Below the pieces are notes generated by a model. It was not told the origin of the DNA and searched no databases. It saw only the letters and a program-made list of their open reading frames with translations. Below are positions 35,004 through 45,361 of a DNA stretch of 64,000 bases, piece by piece (the stretch's first letter is position 1; each line of letters starts with the position of its first letter). The stretch comes from JAKLQR01 sp963753165 (lineage in GTDB: Bacteria; Nitrospirota; Thermodesulfovibrionia; Thermodesulfovibrionales; SM23-35), in NCBI GenBank assembly GCA_963753165.1, contig CAVWBP010000018.1:1-64000 (forward strand). Direction: 5' to 3'. The position numbers were made by a program, and so were the translations under genes.

Positions 35004-36305
35004 TTATTCTCTCCCAATATCTGTCCGGTATCTGATCCCTTCGAAATGAATTTTTTCTATGTTTCTGTATGCTACCTCCCGTGCTTCCCCGAGTGTCGTT
35101 CCTCTTCCCACTACATGGAGAACCCTCCCGCCGTCGGTAACAAACCCTTTTCTTTCGGATATGCCGACTCCGGCAAAAAATATCTTGCAGTCCGGGTCTT
35201 CGATTTTATCGAGCCCTGAAATCGGATGCCCCTTGCCATATCTGCTGGGATATCCCGGGTACCAGCCTTTGCTCTTTCCGTTTTTCATCTGCCGGGTTCT
35301 CCCGGCTGCTGCGACGACATCACAGTAATAGTCCTTGCTCCATTCGACTTCCCTGTCACTGAGAACCCCGCGTATGATCTGGAAACTGATATCACTGAGG
35401 GGGGTCTTCAGCCGGGGGAGGATCACCTCTGCTTCGGGGTCACCGAAACGGACGTTTGCCTCCAGAAGATGCGGGGTGTCTCCAACGAGCATGAGCCCCA
35501 TATAGAGAATCCCTTTATACTCACAGTTCTCCTTTTCTCTAAAACCCTGAATCAGCGGCAATGCAACCTTTTCTGATACAAGGCGGGTGAGTTCTTCTCC
35601 TTCCAGACGATGCGGCGAATAGGACCCCATGCCGCCTGTATTCATGCCTTCATCATTGTCAAAGGCTCTTTTGTAATCCTGGGCAACAGGCATTGCTGCA
35701 ATTGCATTTCCGTCGGTAAACACAAAAAAAGATATTTCCGTTCCGAAGAGTCTTTTTTCGATGACCACCTTACGGCCTGAATCGCCGAAGGCTCTCTCCA
35801 CCATCAGCTGGTTGACCGCATGCAGGGCCTCATCGGTAGTGGAACAGACGAGAGATCCTTTCCCCTGGGCAAGCCCGTCCGCTTTGACCACAACAGGATA
35901 CGGCAGGCTTTCAATATAGTCTTTTGCAGCATCAGGGTCTTCGAAGACTTCGAACTCGGCAACCGGGACCCCCAGCTCTCTGCACAGCAGTTTCGCATAG
36001 GCCTTGCTCCCTTCGAGGATACTGGCCTTTTTTACCGGACCCACAATGGGGATGGTTTCTTTCGCGAAAAGATCCACGATACCGTTTGTAAGCGGACTTT
36101 CCGGACCGACAAAGACAAGGTCAACCTTTTCCTTCTTTGCAAGTGCGAGAATCTCTTCATTCGTCCGTGCACTTTCACATCTGATCTCTTTTGCAATCCC
36201 CGCATTTCCCGGAGCACAGATGACTTCTTTCACGTTTGGATCATTTTTGAACTGCCAGGCAATGGAATGACCCCTTCCCCCGCTGTCAACAACAAGAACC
36301 TTCAT
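35004..36305 (-). CDS. purD: Phosphoribosylamine-glycine ligase
   Basis: 433 residues of the ATP-grasp type. The N-terminal segment VDSGGRGHSIAWQF, the ATP-grasp helix VVVKADGLAQGKG and EANVRFGDPEAEVI are conserved, along with GMGSYSP. Catalyses the second step of purine synthesis. The initial GGRGH (rather than the usual GGREHA) is a mild variant. It lies between metF and a DUF2520 gene in the minus-strand block. Confidence 0.93.
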   Translation of the reverse strand: MKVLVVDSGGRGHSIAWQFKNDPNVKEVICAPGNAGIAKEIRCESARTNEEILALAKKEKVDLVFVGPESPLTNGIVDLFAKETIPIVGPVKKASILEGSKAYAKLLCRELGVPVAEFEVFEDPDAAKDYIESLPYPVVVKADGLAQGKGSLVCSTTDEALHAVNQLMVERAFGDSGRKVVIEKRLFGTEISFFVFTDGNAIAAMPVAQDYKRAFDNDEGMNTGGMGSYSPHRLEGEELTRLVSEKVALPLIQGFREKENCEYKGILYMGLMLVGDTPHLLEANVRFGDPEAEVILPRLKTPLSDISFQIIRGVLSDREVEWSKDYYCDVVAAAGRTRQMKNGKSKGWYPGYPSRYGKGHPISGLDKIEDPDCKIFFAGVGISERKGFVTDGGRVLHVVGRGTTLGEAREVAYRNIEKIHFEGIRYRTDIGRE

Positions 36306-36337
36306 ATTGTTTTTATTGTACCTTTCTTTTTTGTCTA

Positions 36338-37225
36338 TTATATGTATTCTCTGTCCAGTAAAGAAACAATCTTTTTTGCCGCAGAGTCTTTCAGCGTGCC
36401 CTTTTCGACGCCGAGTTTGACGGTATATCTGCCGATCGCTGTATAGAGCCTGAGCAGTTCGGGTTTCTCCTTTGAGAGCGCCTTCAGATGATCCCTGACA
36501 ACACCGGCATCTCCTCTCGCTATGGGTCCGGTGAGAGATTGGGGGATACCGAGCGCCTGAACATTTTTTATGGTCCCCTGTATCAGGGGCATCAGGGCGT
36601 GCAGGGACTCGTCCCTGCCGATGCCTGCCGCCTCGAACAATTCCAGACTGAAGCCTATAGTTGCAACGAGGAAATTCGATGCAGCTACAGCGCCCGCATG
36701 GTAGAGGGGCTTCTTAGCGGAATCCAGGGGAATCTCCCTCCCCCGCAATGCTTTCACAATTTTTCTCCCTGCGGCAACCGCAGCTGCATCTCCCTCCAGA
36801 GAGAAAAAGGAGCCAGGAATATTTTTGCTTGCTTCCCGGAAATTCGCAAGGCTCTGGAGAGGATGCAGCGAAGCCACAGCTGCGCCTCTCTTTTTTGCAG
36901 GACTTAAGATTCCGGACGAGAATGCACCGCAGGTATGAAAGACGATCGAGCCTTGATGAAATCCCCCTTCCAGGGCTATCCTGCTGCATGTTTTCCCAAT
37001 CGCCCTGTCTGACGTTGTAAGGAAAACAATGTCCGCAATCTTCGCCATGCCTGCAAGATCCGCAGACGCCCTGCCCTCTCCGATAACCTTCCGTGCATTC
37101 CTCGCTGAACGGACCGTCCTGCTCCCGATACCCACAATCCGGTACCCTTTCTTCTTTAACAGATATCCGAGCGCTGTTCCGACTACTCCCGCCCCGATTA
37201 TCGCGACTTTTTTTTGAGTCAGCAT
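36338..37225 (-). CDS. DUF2520/Rossmann-fold putative oxidoreductase
   Basis: 295 residues. Rossmann nucleotide site AIIGAGVVGTALGYLLKKKG at the N-terminus, then LTTSDRAIG, HTCGAFSSGIL, SLHPLQSLANF, and C-terminal helices with HAGAVAASNFLVATIG, typical of the two-domain DUF2520 family. It sits between purD and metV in the same direction. No reaction is assigned. Confidence 0.85.
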   Translation of the reverse strand: MLTQKKVAIIGAGVVGTALGYLLKKKGYRIVGIGSRTVRSARNARKVIGEGRASADLAGMAKIADIVFLTTSDRAIGKTCSRIALEGGFHQGSIVFHTCGAFSSGILSPAKKRGAAVASLHPLQSLANFREASKNIPGSFFSLEGDAAAVAAGRKIVKALRGREIPLDSAKKPLYHAGAVAASNFLVATIGFSLELFEAAGIGRDESLHALMPLIQGTIKNVQALGIPQSLTGPIARGDAGVVRDHLKALSKEKPELLRLYTAIGRYTVKLGVEKGTLKDSAAKKIVSLLDREYI

Positions 37226-37311
37226 AGAATTAATGGAATTAAAAAATGGTTACCCAAAATACCGCAGACGCATTCCACGGGATAATGAAGAACGCAGAGC
37301 TACGGAAAAAT

Positions 37312-37998
37312 CTATTTCTTGTCTGATGAAACCTTTTCGGTTTCTTCCTCGTCGATGCGGTATTTCCCCGGTCTCTGCTTCCTTGACCAGTCTTTTGCTC
37401 CCAGTTCTCTTTTCAGGAGATCAAGCCTGCCCAAATCCTTCAATTGCTCATAAATCCTTACCCAGGCACAGGGCACCTCAGGACTCACTTCACACTTGCC
37501 CTTTTTATTCCCTCCGCACGGTCCGTTGAGAATGCCCTTCGGGCATGTGGTTACCGGACATATCCCTCCTGTCAGGGCAAGCACACAGTCGCCACATCCT
37601 GTGCAGACCTCCGTCCAGGTCCCCTTTCCATCCGTCATCCCCATGAACCTTGTATTCATTGCAGGCAGTACCAACTTGCCTTTCAGCTTCTCGGTCACTC
37701 CCTGTACCCCTGCTCCGCACGCCATGGAAAGAATAACCTCATATTCGGCTGCTTCATCCTGTATTTGTTCAATAAATTCAGGGTCACATTGCCTGAGTAT
37801 GGTTTTTTCGCCGACCACAAGTGCATTCCCTTCCGCCTTCCCCGCCATCCGCAGGGCTGACGCAAGCAACTCTGCCTGCTTTTCTCCTCCGCTCATGCAT
37901 ACCGTCACACAGGAACCGCAGCCGAGCACAAGCACTTTCCTGCAGTCTTTCACCATTTCCTTTATTTCCTGAAAAGGCTTTACCTCTGCAACAATCAT
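37312..37998 (-). CDS. metV: MetV-like zinc protein (MetF partner, methylene-THF reductase C-terminal domain)
   Basis: 228 residues rich in Cys: LVLGCGSCVTVC near the N-terminus, SMACGAG, CTGCGDCVLALTGGICPVTTCPKG and NGPCGG. In acetogens MetV binds Zn/Fe-S and partners MetF. Its ATG overlaps the stop of the upstream flavoprotein fusion (ATGA), so the two are translated together. With metF 3 kb downstream, this argues for an electron-fed MetFV complex. Confidence 0.9.
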   Translation of the reverse strand: MIVAEVKPFQEIKEMVKDCRKVLVLGCGSCVTVCMSGGEKQAELLASALRMAGKAEGNALVVGEKTILRQCDPEFIEQIQDEAAEYEVILSMACGAGVQGVTEKLKGKLVLPAMNTRFMGMTDGKGTWTEVCTGCGDCVLALTGGICPVTTCPKGILNGPCGGNKKGKCEVSPEVPCAWVRIYEQLKDLGRLDLLKRELGAKDWSRKQRPGKYRIDEEETEKVSSDKK

Positions 37999-40016
37999 GT
38001 GTTCACCTTCTTTCCTTCTCTTACGGGATTCATACCCAGGGACTGAAGCTTCTCTCTAAACACAAAAACATCTTCCTCATCGGACATGACATGTAGTCTG
38101 TCACCACCTATGCCGGTCTCCTGCAGTATCTTCCTTGCCTTCTTTGCATGGCGTTTAGTCCAGGTGTCTCCAGCCTGAAAGCGGCACTCTTCTTTTCCGC
38201 ACCTATGGATTATCACCCCGTCAGCTCCGAGTTCAAAGGGATAGAGGATCTGCGCTGTCTCCAGTCTGCCGGTGCAGAATTTCCCGCGCCAGTAAATATC
38301 ATCTCCTTCTGCCGGAGGGCCGACCGGCGCTGCATATCTGCAATAGAAACCAATGATGAGCGTTTCGGGGGTTTCCTGACGTGCGAATTCAATGACTTGT
38401 TCCACTGCTTTCTGTTCCTGCTCCCTGGTTTCGATCTTCAGGTGTATTGCTGATGCAGGACATTCTGAAGCGCATATACCGCATGCCTGACATTGGCTGA
38501 TGTCTATGTCAACACGTTCCTTCCCGGGAGAAGGTATACCGTATGGACATATGCGGACACAGTTCAGGCAGCTTGCACAGGTCTCGGAAACTGCTGCCCC
38601 GGCTCCGCAGTTCAGGCACCTCTGAGCCTCTCTGACGGCCTGTTCATCGTCATATCCGGCATCGATTTCAGAAAAGGTCTGAATCCGTTCTTCCACAGGC
38701 AGGGCTGGTATTTCCTGTCTCCGGTTCTTCTGTATTAGACCGGAGACGTTCTCATCAAAAGACCGTAACACCTCGTACGGTTCAACTTGTCCTTCGGGTA
38801 AATTACGAAGATACCGATGTATGGATTCTGCCACCTTCCTCCCTGAAGCCATGGCATCGACAACGCTGAGAGGTCCGCTCACTACGTCTCCGGCCGCAAA
38901 AACCCCCTTGATATTCGTCATACCGGATCTGTCCTGAACAATCACCGTATCATTTTTGTTCAGGCTTAACCCGTCATGCTTCATCGCATCACCATCAGGG
39001 AGATACCCGATTGCAAAGATTACGGTATCTGCTTCAATCTCAAACTCCGAGCCTTCTATGGGAACAGGCCGGCGTCTGCCCGTGGCGTCAGGCTCACCCA
39101 GTTGCATTTTTATACACTTCACCGCTCTCACAGAACCTTCGCCAATAAACTCCTGAGGCGCAGTAAGATAGACTACCTTTACCCCTTCTTTTTCCGCCAG
39201 ATCCACCTCATCCCTGCCTGCCGGCATCTCCTCAAGGGTGCGGCGATATACAACGCTCACTTCTTTGCAACCAAGCCGTATACAGGTCCGGGCTGCATCC
39301 ATGGCAGTATGTCCCCCGCCGATGATCAGAACTTTCTCTCCTGTTTTCGGTGCAGCGCCCCTGCTCACCTCTTTGAGAAACTCGACACCTGTGAGAATAC
39401 CTGAAAGGGCATACCCATGACATTTCGGCACCAGGCTTTTCTGACTACCAATTGCCAGAAAGACCGCATTATATTTCCGGAGAAGATCTTCGAGAGAGAA
39501 ATCCTTCCCGAGCGACACCCCCGTTCTGGCTTCTATGCCGAGAGATAATATTTTTTCGATATCTTTCCTTACCATTTCCCTTGGAAGCCTGTACTCCGGG
39601 ATACCCTCGCTCAATAATCCTCCAAGCACTTTTTGCGCCTCAAAGATGGTGACTTTATATCCCATAAGGGCAAGGTCATGCGCGGCGGTAAGGCCCGATG
39701 GACCGCTCCCGATTATTGCTATCTTTTCGCTATAGGAATGTTCAGGGGTTTTTATCCGGTTATTCTGTCCGGACCTGTCTGCGGCAAACCGCTTTAATGC
39801 CCTGATAGATACGGCTTCATCTATCTGGCCGCGCCTGCAGTTGTCCTCACATGGTCGTGTGCAGATCCTTCCGCATACTGAAGGGAGCGGATTCACCTTC
39901 CTGATGATCTGCAGCGCCTCTTCTGCATTTCCCCGGGCTATTGCAGATACATACCCCCGGACATCAGTGCGAATCGGACAGGCCGCCTGGCAGGGAGGTA
40001 TAGCTGCTGTCGTCAT
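37995..40016 (-). CDS. NADPH-type flavoprotein fused to ferredoxin and MvhD domains
   Basis: 673 residues. Order: N-terminal GltD-like Cys region (9-60: CGRICTRPCEDNC), FAD site GSGPSGLTAAHDLALMG (103-119), NAD(P)H site GGGHTAMDAARTC (233-245), two ferredoxin clusters (CASCLNCVRICP at 480-491, CQACGICASECP at 509-520) and a C-terminal MvhD/FrhD domain (552-645). GltD-type proteins accept electrons from NAD(P)H, and MvhD couples to HdrA-type complexes. The gene is immediately before metV with an overlapping stop. It is likely the electron-input subunit for MetFV. Domain order is read directly; the role is inference. Confidence 0.85.
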   Translation of the reverse strand: MTTAAIPPCQAACPIRTDVRGYVSAIARGNAEEALQIIRKVNPLPSVCGRICTRPCEDNCRRGQIDEAVSIRALKRFAADRSGQNNRIKTPEHSYSEKIAIIGSGPSGLTAAHDLALMGYKVTIFEAQKVLGGLLSEGIPEYRLPREMVRKDIEKILSLGIEARTGVSLGKDFSLEDLLRKYNAVFLAIGSQKSLVPKCHGYALSGILTGVEFLKEVSRGAAPKTGEKVLIIGGGHTAMDAARTCIRLGCKEVSVVYRRTLEEMPAGRDEVDLAEKEGVKVVYLTAPQEFIGEGSVRAVKCIKMQLGEPDATGRRRPVPIEGSEFEIEADTVIFAIGYLPDGDAMKHDGLSLNKNDTVIVQDRSGMTNIKGVFAAGDVVSGPLSVVDAMASGRKVAESIHRYLRNLPEGQVEPYEVLRSFDENVSGLIQKNRRQEIPALPVEERIQTFSEIDAGYDDEQAVREAQRCLNCGAGAAVSETCASCLNCVRICPYGIPSPGKERVDIDISQCQACGICASECPASAIHLKIETREQEQKAVEQVIEFARQETPETLIIGFYCRYAAPVGPPAEGDDIYWRGKFCTGRLETAQILYPFELGADGVIIHRCGKEECRFQAGDTWTKRHAKKARKILQETGIGGDRLHVMSDEEDVFVFREKLQSLGMNPVREGKKVNT

Positions 40017-40100
40017 GGTAAAAAATCCTCTTTTTATCCTTATTTTAACAATAAATTATTGTTTCCCCAAAAGAGCAGCCGTGTTTTCTCATAACGGGAA

Positions 40101-40949
40101 TCAGGCTGTATTTTTTGCAGCCTGTACGGTGTTGTACATCAGCATCGCTATGGTCATTGGTCCGACGCCCCCCGGCACAGGAGTAATCCAGGCCGCATGC
40201 TCCTGAACAGCCTGAAAATCAACATCACCGACCAGCTTGCCGTCTTCCCCCACATTAATGCCGACATCTACAACAACAGCTCCCTTTTTTATCCAGTCAC
40301 CTTTCACGAACTTCGCTTTCCCGATCGCAACACAGAGAATATCGGCTTTCAGGCATTCCTCCTTCAGATTCTGTGTTCTGCTGTGGCAGATTGTAACAGT
40401 TGCATTTTTTCTCAGGAGAAGGAGTGCAAGCGGTTTCCCTACAATAACGCTTCTGCCGATAATAACTGCGTGTTTTCCTGAAGGGTCTATCCCATAGGCA
40501 TCGAGCATTTTCATTACTCCGTGGGGAGTACAGGCGACAAATCCCGGTTCATCGAGCACCAGTTTGCCGAGAGATTGGAGACCGAACCCGTCCACATCCT
40601 TTTCAGGTGCAATACGGTACATCACCTCTTTCTCATCAAGACCTTTCGGAAGGGGAAGCTGAACAAGAATGCCATGTACTTTTTTGTCATTGTTCAATTG
40701 GTCTATTATGGTGTTAAGCTCCGATTGCGTCGCTGTTTCAGGAATTTTATGGGCAACACTGACGATGCCGAGTTCCGCACAGGTCTTTTCTTTTGAAGCA
40801 ACGTACTTCTTTGACGCAGGATTTTCACCGACAAGGACGACTGCCAGGCAGGGATCAATCCCTTTCCCCTTTAAATCAGCTATCTCCTGCTTCAGCGATT
40901 CCCTGATATCTGCCGATACCTTTTTTCCATCAATTAATTGTGCTGACAT
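40101..40949 (-). CDS. folD: Methylenetetrahydrofolate dehydrogenase/methenyl-THF cyclohydrolase
   Basis: 282 residues. YVASKEKTCAELGI carries the catalytic Lys, and VQLPLPKG, KDVDGFG, TPHGVMKML and IGRSVIVGKPLALLLL are all typical of FolD. Supplies methylene- and formyl-THF in the Wood-Ljungdahl methyl branch and one-carbon metabolism. It lies 84 bases upstream of the flavoprotein fusion. Confidence 0.97.
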   Translation of the reverse strand: MSAQLIDGKKVSADIRESLKQEIADLKGKGIDPCLAVVLVGENPASKKYVASKEKTCAELGIVSVAHKIPETATQSELNTIIDQLNNDKKVHGILVQLPLPKGLDEKEVMYRIAPEKDVDGFGLQSLGKLVLDEPGFVACTPHGVMKMLDAYGIDPSGKHAVIIGRSVIVGKPLALLLLRKNATVTICHSRTQNLKEECLKADILCVAIGKAKFVKGDWIKKGAVVVDVGINVGEDGKLVGDVDFQAVQEHAAWITPVPGGVGPMTIAMLMYNTVQAAKNTA

Positions 40950-41021
40950 CTCTCCTCCGTTATCCCTGACGAATTCAGATACCTGGAGCGTCAGGTAAAA
41001 TATTCCTGGGTTTTCTTCTTC

Positions 41022-41585
41022 TTATCCCTTTCTCTTCAGGAGTTCAAGAAGCTCCTCGCGTGTCGACTGTTTTGAGCGGAAGATGCCTCTTACTGCCGAG
41101 GTGATTGTTCGTGTGCCGATCTTCTTCAGTCCCCTCATGCTGATGCAGAGATGTTCTGCATCAACAATAACCATCGCGCCTTTCGGTTTCAGCCTCTCCA
41201 TAATCAGGTCTGCCAGCTGCGTGGTAAGCCTTTCCTGAACCTGAAGCCGCTTGGTGAGTATTTCTACCGCCTTGGCAAGCTCGCCGAGTCCGACGATCTT
41301 TCCGCCTGAAGGGATATACGCAACATGTGCTTTGCCCATGAAAGGGAGCATATGATGTTCACACATGGAGAAAAACGGTATATCCTTGAGTATTACCATC
41401 TCATCATGGCTCTCACCTTCAATATGTTTCAGTACCTCTTCAGTAGGGGTTTCAAGTCCCGAAAATATCTCCAAGCACATCCGCGCGACGCGTTCAGGTG
41501 TTTCCCGTATCCCTGCCCTATCGAGGTCTTCACCGATACCTTCGAGGATCATCCTGACGCCCTTTTCAATTTTTTTCAGATCCAT
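41022..41585 (-). CDS. folE: GTP cyclohydrolase I
   Basis: 187 residues from ATG 41585, where the protein opens MDLKKIEKGVRMILEG and an RBS precedes. Zinc/active-site residues in FSMCEHHMLPF and HLCISMRGLKK, and the conserved RLQVQERLTTQLAD, are present. First enzyme of pterin and folate synthesis. In line with the folate-rich block on both sides. Confidence 0.95.
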   Translation of the reverse strand: MDLKKIEKGVRMILEGIGEDLDRAGIRETPERVARMCLEIFSGLETPTEEVLKHIEGESHDEMVILKDIPFFSMCEHHMLPFMGKAHVAYIPSGGKIVGLGELAKAVEILTKRLQVQERLTTQLADLIMERLKPKGAMVIVDAEHLCISMRGLKKIGTRTITSAVRGIFRSKQSTREELLELLKRKG

Positions 41586-41672
41586 TCCCTCTCCCTCTTC
41601 GTTTCGGCCATATTTTAGCACCAGGCTAATTTTCTGTCAAAAACATCTTCTGCCTGCACCCCGGCAGAAAAA

Positions 41673-42488
41673 TCATACTGCGATACTCTCCCGAAAAACA
41701 TTTTTCACTTCCCGCAATAATTTTTTCTGTATTGCCGGATTCCCTGCCACGATATTGCCTGATTGCAAAAAATCAGGACCACCACTGAAATCAGTGATAA
41801 TTCCTCCGGCTTCTTTGATCAGTATTGCTCCTGCAGCGATATCCCACGGACTCAGGCCGATTTCGAAAAATGCATCGCATCTGCCGCAGGCAAGATAGGC
41901 AAGGTCGAGTGCCGCAGAACCCGCCCTTCTCAAATCACTGCACTTGAAAAAGACATTTTTAAAGAGCTTCAGGTACTGATCGGTCATTTCCTTTCTCCTG
42001 AACGGGAACCCCGTTGTCACGAGACAATCTTCGAAAGAACGACTTTCCGAAACTCTGATCCTTTTCTTATTATAGAATGCGCCTTTCCCCTTCTCCGCGG
42101 TAAACATGCCGTTCCTGAGCGGTTCATACACAACGCCGAGGATAATCTCTCTTCTGTATTCGAGGGCAATTGACAGAGAGAATACCGGATACTGATGAAT
42201 ATAGTTTGTTGTCCCGTCAAGAGGGTCGATAATCCATCGAAAATTGTCGTTCTCTCTGTCCTGAACAGACTCTTCCGTCAGAAACGCGTGGTCAGCGAAC
42301 GCTTTTCTTATGGTATTCAGGATGATCTCTTCTGATTCCCTGTCCACACGGGTGACGAAATCAGAAGCCTGCTTCATGTCGATATCCCTGCGGGAAATCG
42401 CACCAAGGTTATCAAGGAGATACCTTCCCGCCCGCCGGGCAGCTTTTACTGCAGTTTCTACAAATATTCTTTTGTTCATTGCAGCCAT
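41673..42488 (-). CDS. Inositol monophosphatase-family phosphatase
   Basis: 271 residues with metal-binding sites EES in the N-terminal half, WIIDPLDGTTNYIHQYPVFS, and the C-terminal GLSPWDIAAGAILIKEAGG. SuhB-type enzymes act on inositol-1-phosphate or related phosphates. Two ATGs (42488 and 42479) are possible; the first lies close behind GGGGGA. Part of the minus-strand block next to 5-formyl-THF cyclo-ligase. Confidence 0.93.
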   Translation of the reverse strand: MAAMNKRIFVETAVKAARRAGRYLLDNLGAISRRDIDMKQASDFVTRVDRESEEIILNTIRKAFADHAFLTEESVQDRENDNFRWIIDPLDGTTNYIHQYPVFSLSIALEYRREIILGVVYEPLRNGMFTAEKGKGAFYNKKRIRVSESRSFEDCLVTTGFPFRRKEMTDQYLKLFKNVFFKCSDLRRAGSAALDLAYLACGRCDAFFEIGLSPWDIAAGAILIKEAGGIITDFSGGPDFLQSGNIVAGNPAIQKKLLREVKNVFRESIAV

Positions 42489-42514
42489 GAATGGTTCCCC
42501 CAGGCCGGGTTATT

Positions 42515-43084
42515 TCATGTCAGGATAAGTCGTTGATCGGTGATGATCATATCGATCCTGACGTCGTGTTTTTCTGCAGGGATACAATCAACAATTTGTT
42601 CTTCATATGCAAGGGCAACGAGCGGCATCTTTTTCGTGCGTTCACTCAGGAGTATATCATAATACCCTGCTCCGTATCCAAGCCTGTTGCCCCCGGGATC
42701 AAATGCCACTCCGGGAAGAATGACAAGGTCCGCGGTATCAACACCCCTCATCCTTCCCTCCGTTCCCAGCGGCTCGGGGATCCCCATAAATCCGGGAAAT
42801 AACTCGGACAGCCCTGCTATTTCATAGAGAACAAGCCTCCGGTTTTCTTTATCCACCTTTGGAAACATTATGCTCTTCCCCTCAGACCAGGAACCGTCCA
42901 GGATTTTCCGGGTATCCACTTCTGACCTGAAGGATGCATAGAGCAACAGCGTTTTCGCTTCCATAAATTCGGGGAGCGTAAAAATTCGCTCTCTGATAGC
43001 TGCATCTTTCTTCGCTTTTATCTCCGGGGGCAGGGAATCGCGCTTTTTCAGCACTTCTCTCCTGAGCGTCTCTTTTGCAGTCAT
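42515..43084 (-). CDS. 5-formyltetrahydrofolate cyclo-ligase
   Basis: 189 residues. LRREVLKKRDSL at the N-terminus and DLVILPGVAFDPGGNRLGYGAGYYD are characteristic. It recycles 5-formyl-THF to 5,10-methenyl-THF, which fits the neighbouring folD, folE and metFV genes. Confidence 0.94.
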   Translation of the reverse strand: MTAKETLRREVLKKRDSLPPEIKAKKDAAIRERIFTLPEFMEAKTLLLYASFRSEVDTRKILDGSWSEGKSIMFPKVDKENRRLVLYEIAGLSELFPGFMGIPEPLGTEGRMRGVDTADLVILPGVAFDPGGNRLGYGAGYYDILLSERTKKMPLVALAYEEQIVDCIPAEKHDVRIDMIITDQRLILT

Positions 43085-43257
43085 ACATAATTGTATACCA
43101 TGTATCCTGATTTTCTGCCAGTTGCCGTTTCTTTCTCATTCTGTGCAACACACTGGAATATTCGCACAGAGGGTATTGTTCTCTGGAAGAAAGCGACAGG
43201 CATTTCGGATGAATGCTTTAGGAGGAAAAAGCTCGCAGGCGATAGGGTCTCTGCAAT

Positions 43258-45308
43258 TTATTCGTCTTTAGGTTTGAATCTCGATAGCTCTCGCGTTAAC
43301 ACCTTGACCTGGTCCTTGAGTTCTTTCATACGGAGTTCCCTTCCGATCGCCATATCGTAAAAATTCTCGAGGTCCTTGATTCTCTTCTGTATCTCTTCTT
43401 CCGCCGCTCTTCTTTCGGTGATATCAAGAAAAGTTGCGATAGTGCCTGAAAAGTTACCATTCTCATCAAATAACGGCGCCCCATGCACTAACGCATAGCG
43501 CTTCCCTCCGCGTTTTCCAATAATCTCAACTTCATAACTCGACGAAATACCATGAAGGCGCTTGTTGTATTCAGATGCTGCTTTTTCGAGGCTCCCGGCG
43601 CTGAAGAATTGTTTCCATTCCTTTCCGGATACTTCCTCAGCCTCTTCAAGCTCAAGCATTTCAAGAATTGCAGGATTCACATAGACTGTTTTCCCCCCGG
43701 CATCATCCTGCCAGATTCCCGCAGGGGTAGTTTCGACGAGGGTCCTGAAGAGTTTTTCGCTCATCTGCAATGCATCTTCTGCTTTTCTTATCTCTGTGAT
43801 ATCCTGCATAGCAACACTAAGGCAGATTACCCTGCCGTCTTTATCAAATTCCGTATGACCGGTTGCCCTCCCGATGCGTTCTGTGCCGTCTTGCCGGGAA
43901 AACCTGAATTCGGCAATATACGGTATCGGCTTCTTTAATGAAGCGGCTATTATTTTCTGTACTCTTACGAGGTCTTCATGATGTATATGGCTCAGGAATA
44001 ATTCATAACCAGGGATTACCGAACCGGGTTCGTACCCAAAAATATGGTAGAGTTCTTTCGTCCAGATAACCTCACCGGTTGTAGGGTCCCAGTCCCAGTG
44101 ACCGACATGGGCCATGGATGAGGCCGTGGCAAGCCGTGCTTCACTCTCGCGCAGCGCATTCTCAGCATATTTCCGTTCAGTGATATCAGACAGGATAACC
44201 AGAAAAGCTTTCTCTTTTTCATACGGGATGAGAGAGCCGAAGAGAATGAAATATTTCTTCTCATTGGATTTGTGTAATCACTTTTACTTCATAACTCTCA
44301 ACCTCCTCGCCTGCGAGCCTTTTCTGCATATTTTTCAAAGCCATTTCTTTTGATTCATCGGCAAGAAAATCGAATACCGACTTTCCGATAACCTCATCCC
44401 GCGTATACCCCAAAATCCTTATTCCGATATCATTGATATAGGAAATTCATGCCGTTCTTATGTACCAGCACTACATTGGGAGCGGCATGAACCATAGTGC
44501 TGTATCTTGCTTCGCTCTCCTTCAGCGCCTCTTCCGCCCTCTTGCGGTCTGTAATATCAGTGGCTATGTGGATAACCTTCTGAAGCTTTCCCTGCTCATC
44601 CAGCACAGGCGTACAGGAAACAAGATATATCCCCCCCTCAAACGCTTCAATTTCCATTTCAACCGTCTCAAGACTGCCTGAGGCCAGCATCTTCTCAAGA
44701 GGACATTGCGGTGGCGGCTCGCTGGTATTATGAAAAAGCTCATAGCACTTTTTTCCCTGGACCTCCTCCTCTGATTTCGCCCCCAAAGCATTCAGCGTAG
44801 CACGGTTTACCAGGAGCACATTATGAGACGCATCGAGTATAATCGTCGGCTGTCCGATCGCATGGAAGATATTTCTCCACTCCCGCCTGGATTGCCTGAT
44901 CTCATCCTCTGCCCGTGCAAGCTTTTCGCGCTCCTGAGCTTCTTCCAACGCTCTGTGCACCACAGGGACAAGACGTGCCAGGTTGCTTTTTAACACGTAG
45001 TCTGTCACGCCTTTCCTGAGGGCTTCAATCGCAAATTCTTCACCCAGGACTCCGGTGACAAGGATGAAGGGAACATCAGGGCATCTCTCGTGTGCGATTG
45101 CAAAGGCAGAGAGACCATCAAACGACGGGAGAGAATAATCCGACAAAATAATATCCGGGGAGAAGTCAAGAAGCGCCGCCTGGAAAGCTTCCCTCGTATC
45201 AACATGCTTTGACATGAACTCAATCCCGGCTTTCCGCAATTCATGTTCAGTAAGTTCTGCTTCTGCAGGAATATCTTCGAGTATCAGTATTCTAAGTCCT
45301 TTGTGCAT
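43258..45308 (-). pseudogene. Receiver-multi-PAS sensory protein without output domain, two frameshifts
   Basis: The start at 45308 encodes a receiver domain (RILILEDI, ILSDYSLPSFDG) and a PAS domain ending HIATDITDRKRAEEAL. A second PAS is interrupted near 44433-44440 (stop 44430). A middle frame continues GIRILGYTRDEVIGKS until about 44270, and a third frame holds SDITERKYAENALRESEARL and two more PAS domains (43258-44115) and ends in a short coiled coil (FYDMAIGRELRMKELKDQ). Removing one base at each point reunites them. No kinase, GGDEF or EAL domain is present, so the product would be a pure sensor or adaptor. Break points may be sequencing errors. Confidence 0.8.
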
Positions 45309-45361
45309 GAGACCTACTCTCCCTTGTGCGGATTGAAGAGAATATTACTTAAAGTTATTGA

